Below, one piece after another: positions 1 through 6,222 of a stretch of DNA of 8,809 nucleotides. The notes under the pieces were generated by a model that saw nothing but the letters and a program-made list of their open reading frames with translations, ran no database searches and was not told where the DNA came from. The number at the start of each line of letters is the position of its first letter. Position 1 is the first letter of the stretch. Source of the stretch: an uncultured Ruminococcus sp. GTDB lineage: Bacteria > Bacillota > Clostridia > Oscillospirales > Ruminococcaceae. The stretch spans positions 1 to 8,809 of the forward strand of contig CAMWJT010000044.1 of the NCBI GenBank assembly GCA_947174625.1, given 5' to 3'. Made by a program: the position numbers and the translations under genes.

Positions 1-154
1 CTGCGTCATCGCGAGCCTGAGGCTCTGCCTGCGTGGTAGCACATGCGTCTTCCGGAGAGTGATGCTCTGCCGCAGGTGTTGCAATTGCTTCTTCGGTAGT
101 TTCAAGCTCTGCCGTCGTTGTTGCGATTGCTTCTTCGGTAGTTTCAGGTTCTGT
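1..154 (-). repeat. 42-bp (14-residue) in-frame tandem repeat, at least 3.6 copies
   Basis: Within the tail of the cohesin-like protein, residues 156-206 fall into a 14-residue period: TEPETTEEAIATTT, AELETTEEAIATPA, AEHHSPEDACATTQ, then AEPQARDDA at the window edge. At DNA level, 34-base segments at 78-111 and 120-153 differ at only three positions with a period of 42. The first two copies are well conserved. The third and fourth keep the spacing, the leading AE and the acidic core but have diverged, introducing His, Cys and Arg. The array continues past the window, so the copy number is unknown. Such repeats normally form flexible linkers and may change copy number by slippage or recombination. 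Confidence 0.85.
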
Positions 155-619
155 CACTTCTTCTGTTTCTTCTTCGGATTCTACTAGGACATCACCATGA
201 ACGTATTTCAGAGAATCTTTCACAGCACTCACTTTGACATCCACAGCATTTCCCTCTGCATCCTTTGCGGATACTGTCCCGATATTCAGTGAATCCAGAC
301 TATCAAAAACCTGATTGGCATCCGCCATGTAAATACGCAGACGTTTTGTATCTTCATGATAGCGATACTCAGAAATCTTCATGCTGTTTTCCGGGTTGAA
401 ATCAAATGCAATCTCTGTGCCAGGGTCTGCTTCTACTTTCAGACTTAACTGAATCGCAGTCACTTTGCTTGTCGTTTCCTGATCTGCTGTGACAATGACA
501 TTGCCTGCTTCATCAATTGCAATGCTGTTGTTATCATCAGCCTGAGCTGCCGCTATTGTAAGCGGCAGCGCAGCACCCAGTGCCAATGCAATGGCAGTAT
601 ATTTCACAAATCGTTTCAT
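1..619 (-). CDS. Secreted cohesin-like domain protein with Thr/Glu-rich repeat tail (3' end beyond window)
   Basis: The gene starts at ATG 619-617 and stays open to the window edge, giving 206 visible residues; the C-terminus is missing. Residues 1-27 form a Sec signal peptide: basic MKRFVK, a hydrophobic core, and a likely cleavage after AQA before DDN. Residues about 50-142 look like one beta-sandwich. Segments such as VTAIQLSLKV, a Tyr-rich strand, RLRIYMAD, and LNIGTVSA followed by a strand ending KYVHGD resemble the second half of bacterial cohesin-type domains, where a 'G-L-x-I' strand precedes a 'L-x-I-G-T-V' strand. That call is by eye and is not certain; a related carbohydrate-binding beta-sandwich is the alternative. 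Residues 145-206 are acidic and Thr-rich, with 14-residue tandem repeats that suggest an extended, possibly glycosylated linker to a module or wall anchor outside the window. The gene follows the M60 peptidase gene by 33 bp, so co-transcription is likely. The existence of the gene is near certain; its function is inferred. Confidence 0.8.
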   Translation of the reverse strand, partial: MKRFVKYTAIALALGAALPLTIAAAQADDNNSIAIDEAGNVIVTADQETTSKVTAIQLSLKVEADPGTEIAFDFNPENSMKISEYRYHEDTKRLRIYMADANQVFDSLDSLNIGTVSAKDAEGNAVDVKVSAVKDSLKYVHGDVLVESEEETEEVTEPETTEEAIATTTAELETTEEAIATPAAEHHSPEDACATTQAEPQARDDA

Positions 620-623
620 AATA

Positions 624-638
624 CTCTTTACACTCCTT
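624..638 (-). promoter_or_regulatory. Ribosome binding site of the cohesin-like gene
   Basis: Read on the minus strand, AAGGAG occupies 638-633, 13 nt before the ATG at 619. A second purine tract, AAAGAG, occupies 629-624 and lies only 4 nt from the ATG. The strong match is therefore a little far and the weak one a little close, but the signal peptide beginning MKRFVK makes this start secure. The whole site lies in the 33-bp gap behind the peptidase gene. Confidence 0.7.
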
Positions 639-651
639 TTTCAGATTCCGG

Positions 652-670
652 ATTACTTTCCAAAAGTAAT
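652..670 (-). other. Perfect 8-bp inverted repeat over the peptidase stop codon
   Basis: The transcript-sense sequence ATTACTTTTGGAAAGTAAT is an 8-bp perfect stem with a 3-nt loop. Its 3' arm contains the TAA stop codon (655-653) of the M60 gene. The stem is AT-rich and has no following U-run, so it does not look like an intrinsic terminator. It could be a processing or stability element, or could influence translation of the next gene, whose ribosome binding site begins about 14 nt further on. Chance occurrence is possible. Confidence 0.5.
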
Positions 671-3600
671 GCCAGGGAGTTCGGCAGGTATTTCTTCAAA
701 CAGTGAATCACTGACTAAACGCTGTCCCTCGTTTGTGAGTGCATTATTAACCCGGTACAGCTCCACACGGACTTTTTCCGGATTTTCCATGTCCTTCATC
801 TGTTCCGGTTCAATCCAGTAAATCCATGTGCCGTCTGATACATCTGTAATATCACTGCCGTCTGGTACATCCGCAAGAATAACCTGCTGTGATTGCAGTG
901 TTCCCTCTTCATCTGTACCACCTACGATCTGACCATTCTCATCATACAAGATCACAACATTGTAGGCAGGATTGCCTTTATAAGATCCTGTGAATATCAG
1001 AGATCCTTCCGGAATGACATCCGTGCTTTCCGTGCCATATTTGTAATCTGCACTCAGAGTGCCGATCAGGGTAGTTTCTGAATCGCTGTCACTCTCTGTT
1101 GCTGTTGTTTTACGGAAATCAACGTTATCTCCGGTCACGCCCAGTACATCCAGTTCTGCGATAGAAACTGTCTTGTCTGTCTGTTCCGGCAGGACAATCT
1201 TCACGGCTGTTGTATCATAAGTGCTGATATATTTGCTATCTGCATTCGCAAAGTAAACTGTTCCGCTTCCGTTGAATTTGCCCTCTGCAACGAGTACCCA
1301 TTTATCTGCTGTTTCTGCTGTTTCAGATTCTTCTGTGCCACTTGCGTCCTCTTCGTCCAGTACATAGATCTGATAATTGCTGATAGATTCACCAGCATCA
1401 CCAATTGTATATTTCAATCCGGTTGCAGTCAGCGTCTGGTTGAAATCAAGAATAATCTCTGCGTTATCGCTTGTGATCTGCGGTGCATAGACTGTATCGG
1501 ACTTGTGGTCGATTGCAAGCTCTGCCGGATCTTCTTTTGTCGTATCGCAAGGCATATCATCTGTTGCCTCATGTGTGATTGCCTCTGCTTCAAGACCTGT
1601 TGTCGTGATAGTCCAGTTGGTCTTATTCATACTGCCATCATGAGTAATCTTTACATGCTCTGTCTCAAATACAGCAGAACGATTCAGATACTGGTCAATC
1701 AGTGTCACTTCATAGAATACAACACGGTTATTCAGCGTTGTAACAGTATCGGTAAACTGTGCATCTGTTGTGAATCCGACAGGAACTCTCTGGATCTTTC
1801 CACCAGAGATCGTGCAACGGATCACTTCATAACCCAGAATATCTGCTTCCGGAATATCTTTAGAAGCAAATGCAAGCTTCACTTCGTTGGCTTTCAGACC
1901 AGTACCAGCCGTGACAGAAACGTTCTCAATTGCAGAAACTTTGCTTTCCGTACCCAGAACACTGCCTTTGCCATTCAGTGCATAGACACGGGAATCATCA
2001 TTTGCATACATGATAGCACGGGTTTCTTTGTCAAACTGTTCTGCATAAGCAATCGTCGTCGGATCGGGTTGCTTGCCCCAACGTTCGAAGAATTCCAGAA
2101 CATTCTTTTCAGCTGCTGCACAAGCCAGACGCATCAGATTCTGGTCACTGTCTCCGTTCAGACTAAGTGCGATCTCACCCGGTGCAGGCGCTGTCTTCGG
2201 ATCTCTGGAATAAGTATCTACTCTTGCATAGAAAATATTTGCCAGCTGTTCTTCATAATCCGGGTATGTCTTGTAATTCAGACCCTTGTCATAAGCAATG
2301 TGCAGCTGCCAGTACATGCCAAGCTGTGTTGCAATATTCGCACAATCTCCCTTTGTACCGGAAGTGACTTTGTCATAGATATTCTGATACTGGAAGCGCA
2401 TGCCTGCATTTTTATCCTGTGCCTGGGCAAGCTGTGAGAAATAGTTATTTGTAATTTCTGCTACGGCATAACTGCCCTGATTGATGTCATGACCGATTTC
2501 GTGTGCAATGCCCCAGCCGAAGTAATTTCCGCTGACATATTTGCCGTTCTCATCAAATGTCACACCATTACAGTTTACCATGCCGGGTGCTTCCGTCCAC
2601 TCAATTCCGATATGATTACCGGAAGCATACATGAATGCGCCGGAGAACATACGCTGATACCGGATATTCAAATGCGCTTTCGGAACCTGATTCAACTGCG
2701 TGGGTGCATTCTCATTCAGTCCCTTATGCTGATAGAACAGATACATCATATCTTCCATTGCGTCCACAGATTGCAACAGCGTTTCTGCACGTTTTTCAGC
2801 ACTGTCTGTACTCTTGCCCGTACCTGCCAGAATCTGCTTTGCCGGGAGAGAATACATCATCTGATCCGCCATAATATCAGATGCACCAAGAATACAATTC
2901 TTTTCATCATAGTCATAATCTATATTCTTGTTTTCTGATCCTTTGTGTTCTGCATTATGAAGTTCTTCGATTTTGGGAACATATTCATCCAGTTTATTGA
3001 TATAAGCAGTGGCTCTCTCCAGACGTTCTGCTTCGTCTGTGATATTGTATAAATCCAGGAACGGCACTTCAGAACCGCCGGTCACACGGACGGAGAATCT
3101 CTCCGTTGTATCGCTTGCGCCCTGGTACTGGATATATAAAGCACCACCGTTTTCAGCTCCGACACCCGTGTTTTTTGTCAGTTTGAACGTATTCGCTCCG
3201 ACTTTCAGGTTTGCGCCTTCCAGGACAACATTGCCGGATTCAGAATGATACTGTGTCACAACAAGTCGTAAATTTACGAGTTCGCCTGTTTTCTTCTGGT
3301 TGCTTCCGACATAGACAGTGACTTCTTCGCCTGTACCGATCGAAACACCGAGTGGTTGCCATGCGTTCAGTCCGGAGAATCCACGGTTGACGCTAATATC
3401 CTGGGTTGTAATACCGGTATGGATTTCTACTGCACTGCTGATCTGTTCTGCATTTAAGATCGTCTCGGCTGTGTCAAGTTCCCGGAGCAATGCCTCCTGA
3501 TTGGGATTGGTTTCCCCGTATTCATCCGGTGTATTTACTTTTTCACGCAGTGCATCTACTGTTTTCTGTGTTACGTTGTCTTTGAGAACTGTATGCAGAT

Positions 3601-5956
3601 CATCTACATACAAGTCCATGACTTCATCCATGAGCGTGTCATAACGATAGAAATACGTCTCAGAAATCGTCACAGGGGATGTCAGATACCGAGCCAGACA
3701 GATCTGGACTTTTGCTATTTTAAGCTTCTTCGGGAATTTGAGCATATAATACTGCTTGCCGTCTTCGTCTTTTCTGGAAGAAGAGAGATTGCCGTAGCCA
3801 TCGTTCATCTCATATACGAGATTGCCTTCTCCATCCCAACATCTCACATTGGTATAATCAATATTGGTATTGACTGTGAGCAAGCCGATTGTGTCCATCT
3901 CATATTCCTGATCGAGTGTATACACCAGACCATTGTTGCCAATGCCGTTAAATCCGCCGTCATCCCAAGTCGCTTTGGAATAATAAGAAGCCGGATCGCC
4001 GTCAACAGCACCCCAGGCTGTATTATTTGCCTCTGCATCAAGATCAAGCGGACTGTCAATCATCTCGCCACCGTTTCTTGTGACGGATACAATATGCGTA
4101 TTGCTCGGATTGCCGTTTTCATCCCGGTTAATCAGATTGTATTTCGGCATCTGAGCAAGATCCAGATTTGTCGTAGTTGCAGAAGCATGCAGAGATTCCG
4201 GACTTTCTCCGAGTTCATTCACACCAATGACATAAACTTCATATTCTGTGAGATCTTCCAGTCCATCAATGGTATAACTATTTGCTGTAACCCCGGAAAT
4301 CTCTGTAAAATCATCTTCGCTGTCTCTTAATTTATAGAATATATGATAAGACTGCGTATCATCCATCTTTGACCAGCTGACTTTAATCCCCCGATAAGCG
4401 CCGGAAGCTTTCACATTGTCGGGCTTGTCCGGACGCTTTGTTGCTTTCGGTGTTACTTCAATCGGATCACAGTAACCACTTCTCCAGTTGCCGTTCATGG
4501 ATTGTACGCTGACTGTATAAGTAATAAAATTCTTAATATCATCGCCACTGACAGTCATAGAAGTCCCGGTAGTCTCCAGGGTCTTGATGATTTTATCATC
4601 CTGTCTGATCTGCACTTCATAGCCAGTGACATTGATGCAGGGATCCCATGACAAATCAAATTTTTCACTGCCTACCTTAGCAGTCAGACCTTCCGGTGTG
4701 TCCGTTGCCGCCTCAGGAATGCGCTTCTCCATGCCATTGACAAACTCAACTTTGCTGATCTCAGCAAGATTCGGTGCTTCATTGCTATTTTCAAGCTGTT
4801 TTCTCTGCAAGCTTGTAATTGCCAGGGTAACTTTCTTGACAGCAACTTGTCCTTTCAGGTCAATCGCAATATTGCCGTTCTGGTCAATCTTTGCAACGAT
4901 CTTGCTTTCTTCGAGCAGGAAATCGACATCTTCAATCGCTTCGACTTCAACTGTCTTTTCTTCGCCGTCTTCGAGATAAGTCAGAGAGATCTTCGCACTG
5001 GCAACTGGTGTACTGCCCGATTGCATCACAAGAGCATCCATCACCGGCAGTTCATGATCTTCTGCATCTTGTGCAAAGTCAAATCCTACGACAACGGGAT
5101 TCTCTTCTGAGATCGGCGCATCCGGATCTGCCGGAGCAAGTGTTACCGGACTTTCATGATTTAACAGATCTTCCAGACTGCCCGATTCAATCGTTGTGCC
5201 GTCTTCCAGTTCTGCGGAGATGTTCGCCGGAGAAATAAACTCTTCAATCTGTGCCAGAATATCTTTGTCATTTTCATCATAGCTATTGGATAAAAATACC
5301 AGATCCATCAGATTGGTTGTTCCGTCATGATTCAGATCCGTGTAATATTCCGTAGAAATACCGTCCAGTGCATCAATCAGAATATCCTTGTCTGCATCAT
5401 CTACAAAGCCGTCCTGGTTAATATCACCGATCATGACAACACCAGGGTGAAGCGTATCTTCCGCATAAGTGTAGCCATTATGATAAAAACCGGCAGTCAG
5501 GTTGACAGCATACAGATCTTTGTTGACAGAGATCACTTGACGATACACGGCGAAACCTGGTGCAGACACTTCAAGAGTATAGTCTCCGCTTGCAAGGTGT
5601 TCAAATTCAGCCTTGTTTGTTCCGTCTTCCCTGGTTTCTCTGGACAATGTCAGCGTATTTTGCAGAACATCTTCACCGGATTGCAACGTTATTTCAAATT
5701 CAATCGGGTTTTCAAAAGCAATACCTTCATTGATAATAACCTCAATTTTTCCGGTATCTGTTGCAGAAATTGCAGAAATTTCAGTCTGCAAGCTTATTGC
5801 ATCATTTTCCGGCAACGCTTCAGAAATCGCATCACTGCTTAACTGGAGATCATCATCCACATTTTCAGCTCCGGCAAAAATTGCCTGTGGAAAACTGCAT
5901 ATCATGGATAATGCCAATAAGAAAGCAATTTTTTTCTTCAAGTTGCGTTTTCTCAT
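653..5956 (-). CDS. Secreted multidomain M60 (enhancin/mucinase-like) metallopeptidase with dockerin-like module
   Basis: The protein has 1767 residues from the chosen start and is probably a zinc peptidase acting outside the cell on O-glycosylated proteins such as mucin, as known for M60 enzymes. In order: signal peptide 1-28 (MRKRNLKKK, hydrophobic core, cleavage after IFA); CnaB-like sandwich about 66-153; dockerin-like pair of calcium loops 173-228 (DINQDGFVDDAD and DLNHDGTTNLMD); a beta-rich region 242-415 ending NLAEISKVEFVNGM; FN3 domains 418-503 and 508-596; F5/8C-like domain about 602-774; helical linker 774-838; M60 N-terminal sandwich about 840-962; catalytic domain about 963-1322. 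The motif HEIGH gives zinc ligands H1152 and H1156 with catalytic E1153, and E1167 fits the third ligand of HExxH(8,28)E. An Ig/FN3-like domain (1332-1437), an F5/8C-like domain (1442-1608) and an unrecognised tail follow. No LPXTG anchor is visible. A longer in-frame start at 6070 is rejected because it lies inside the promoter. Domain borders are by eye. Confidence 0.93.
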   Translation of the reverse strand: MRKRNLKKKIAFLLALSMICSFPQAIFAGAENVDDDLQLSSDAISEALPENDAISLQTEISAISATDTGKIEVIINEGIAFENPIEFEITLQSGEDVLQNTLTLSRETREDGTNKAEFEHLASGDYTLEVSAPGFAVYRQVISVNKDLYAVNLTAGFYHNGYTYAEDTLHPGVVMIGDINQDGFVDDADKDILIDALDGISTEYYTDLNHDGTTNLMDLVFLSNSYDENDKDILAQIEEFISPANISAELEDGTTIESGSLEDLLNHESPVTLAPADPDAPISEENPVVVGFDFAQDAEDHELPVMDALVMQSGSTPVASAKISLTYLEDGEEKTVEVEAIEDVDFLLEESKIVAKIDQNGNIAIDLKGQVAVKKVTLAITSLQRKQLENSNEAPNLAEISKVEFVNGMEKRIPEAATDTPEGLTAKVGSEKFDLSWDPCINVTGYEVQIRQDDKIIKTLETTGTSMTVSGDDIKNFITYTVSVQSMNGNWRSGYCDPIEVTPKATKRPDKPDNVKASGAYRGIKVSWSKMDDTQSYHIFYKLRDSEDDFTEISGVTANSYTIDGLEDLTEYEVYVIGVNELGESPESLHASATTTNLDLAQMPKYNLINRDENGNPSNTHIVSVTRNGGEMIDSPLDLDAEANNTAWGAVDGDPASYYSKATWDDGGFNGIGNNGLVYTLDQEYEMDTIGLLTVNTNIDYTNVRCWDGEGNLVYEMNDGYGNLSSSRKDEDGKQYYMLKFPKKLKIAKVQICLARYLTSPVTISETYFYRYDTLMDEVMDLYVDDLHTVLKDNVTQKTVDALREKVNTPDEYGETNPNQEALLRELDTAETILNAEQISSAVEIHTGITTQDISVNRGFSGLNAWQPLGVSIGTGEEVTVYVGSNQKKTGELVNLRLVVTQYHSESGNVVLEGANLKVGANTFKLTKNTGVGAENGGALYIQYQGASDTTERFSVRVTGGSEVPFLDLYNITDEAERLERATAYINKLDEYVPKIEELHNAEHKGSENKNIDYDYDEKNCILGASDIMADQMMYSLPAKQILAGTGKSTDSAEKRAETLLQSVDAMEDMMYLFYQHKGLNENAPTQLNQVPKAHLNIRYQRMFSGAFMYASGNHIGIEWTEAPGMVNCNGVTFDENGKYVSGNYFGWGIAHEIGHDINQGSYAVAEITNNYFSQLAQAQDKNAGMRFQYQNIYDKVTSGTKGDCANIATQLGMYWQLHIAYDKGLNYKTYPDYEEQLANIFYARVDTYSRDPKTAPAPGEIALSLNGDSDQNLMRLACAAAEKNVLEFFERWGKQPDPTTIAYAEQFDKETRAIMYANDDSRVYALNGKGSVLGTESKVSAIENVSVTAGTGLKANEVKLAFASKDIPEADILGYEVIRCTISGGKIQRVPVGFTTDAQFTDTVTTLNNRVVFYEVTLIDQYLNRSAVFETEHVKITHDGSMNKTNWTITTTGLEAEAITHEATDDMPCDTTKEDPAELAIDHKSDTVYAPQITSDNAEIILDFNQTLTATGLKYTIGDAGESISNYQIYVLDEEDASGTEESETAETADKWVLVAEGKFNGSGTVYFANADSKYISTYDTTAVKIVLPEQTDKTVSIAELDVLGVTGDNVDFRKTTATESDSDSETTLIGTLSADYKYGTESTDVIPEGSLIFTGSYKGNPAYNVVILYDENGQIVGGTDEEGTLQSQQVILADVPDGSDITDVSDGTWIYWIEPEQMKDMENPEKVRVELYRVNNALTNEGQRLVSDSLFEEIPAELPGITFGK

Positions 5957-5966
5957 ATCACAACAA

Positions 5967-5973
5967 ATCCTTT
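5967..5973 (-). promoter_or_regulatory. Ribosome binding site that fixes the M60 peptidase start
   Basis: The minus strand reads AAAGGAT at 5973-5967, 11 nt before the ATG at 5956-5954. This ATG opens a textbook signal peptide (MRKRNLKKK then a hydrophobic core). The reading frame extends 38 codons further upstream to an ATG at 6070, but that Tyr/Arg-rich extension has no export signal and begins between the -35 and -10 boxes. The site therefore decides the start at 5956. Confidence 0.8.
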
Positions 5974-5976
5974 CTG

Positions 5977-5999
5977 ATTCCGGCAGGTTTAACCGGAAT
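5977..5999 (-). promoter_or_regulatory. Stem-loop in the peptidase 5' leader
   Basis: ATTCCGG (5999-5993 in transcript sense) pairs perfectly with CCGGAAT (5983-5977) across a 9-nt loop, ending 3 nt before the AAAGGAT ribosome binding site. It lies in the roughly 98-nt leader predicted from the promoter. A weaker 6-bp stem (GAAATC/GATTTC, 6040-6019) sits earlier in the same leader. The 7-bp GC-containing stem could stabilise the 5' end or modulate ribosome access. No known riboswitch class was recognised. Confidence 0.5.
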
Positions 6000-6060
6000 A
6001 GTAATTTAGCATAGTTGAGAAATCTTGATTTTTTGATTTCCCGTCTATATCTATAATAAT

Positions 6061-6089
6061 AGTATAACATAATTTTTCTATCCTGTCAA
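6061..6089 (-). promoter_or_regulatory. Strong sigma-A promoter for the peptidase operon
   Basis: On the minus strand a perfect -35 box TTGACA (6089-6084) is followed by a 17-bp spacer and a -10 box TATACT (6066-6061). The TG dinucleotide at 6069-6068, one base before the -10 box, makes it an extended -10. Transcription should begin near 6054, giving a leader of about 98 nt before the ATG at 5956. Nothing comparable was seen in the 33-bp gap before the cohesin-like gene, so this promoter probably serves both genes. Such a near-consensus promoter would need little activation, so any control is more likely repression or post-initiation. Confidence 0.88.
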
Positions 6090-6142
6090 TACTTTGCAAA
6101 CGGGCTGCATGGTTTTAAATAGCTTCTGAACAAGTAAATTTT

Positions 6143-6163
6143 TTGTGAATAAATCATTAACAA
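6143..6163. promoter_or_regulatory. 21-bp imperfect dyad, possible operator
   Basis: TTGTGAAT and ATTAACAA form inverted half-sites (7 of 8 positions complementary) around a 5-bp centre AAATC. The element lies about 54 bp upstream of the -35 box and downstream of the kinase gene, a position that would suit an activator. The region is AT-rich, where such dyads occur by chance, and no regulator was recognised for it. Confidence 0.25.
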
Positions 6164-6166
6164 ATC

Positions 6167-6200
6167 AAAAATGCAATCACCCCCCCGACAACAGCCGGTG
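6167..6200 (-). terminator. Weak intrinsic-terminator-like hairpin after the histidine kinase gene
   Basis: About 22 nt past the kinase stop codon, the transcript-sense sequence CACCGGC (6200-6194), loop TGTT, then GTCGG (6189-6185) gives a 5-bp core stem with one G-T wobble. CA/TG at 6200-6199 and 6179-6178 could extend it across a bulge of G residues. A run of five T follows at 6171-6167, but it begins 6 nt after the stem, so termination is probably leaky. The bulge comes from a run of seven G (7 C on the plus strand, 6180-6186). An end to kinase transcription here fits the new promoter at 6061-6089. Confidence 0.4.
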
Positions 6201-6222
6201 GGATGATGATAAATTTTAATAT

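Noticed and set aside
1505..2437. Long plus-strand frame of 310 codons opposite the M60 catalytic region
   Set aside because: It is rich in Cys, Ile and His with no domain, no signal of a ribosome binding site, and lies wholly antisense to a gene with an intact catalytic motif; it is a shadow of that gene's codon use.
3593..4330. Plus-strand frame of 245 codons opposite the F5/8C and FN3 region
   Set aside because: Same reasoning: antisense to clearly coding sequence, Ile/Cys/His-rich composition, no recognisable family.
5957..6070. 38-codon N-terminal extension of the peptidase
   Set aside because: Its ATG lies in the promoter spacer, it lacks a ribosome binding site, and it would block the signal peptide from being N-terminal.
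6080..6112. Ten-codon minus-strand frame (MQPVCKVLTG) as a leader peptide
   Set aside because: It starts upstream of the promoter and ends within it, so it would not be on the operon transcript, and no ribosome binding site precedes it.
6180..6186. Run of seven C as a phase-variable tract
   Set aside because: It is intergenic, short, and about 90 bp from the -35 box, so slippage would not change a reading frame or the promoter spacer.
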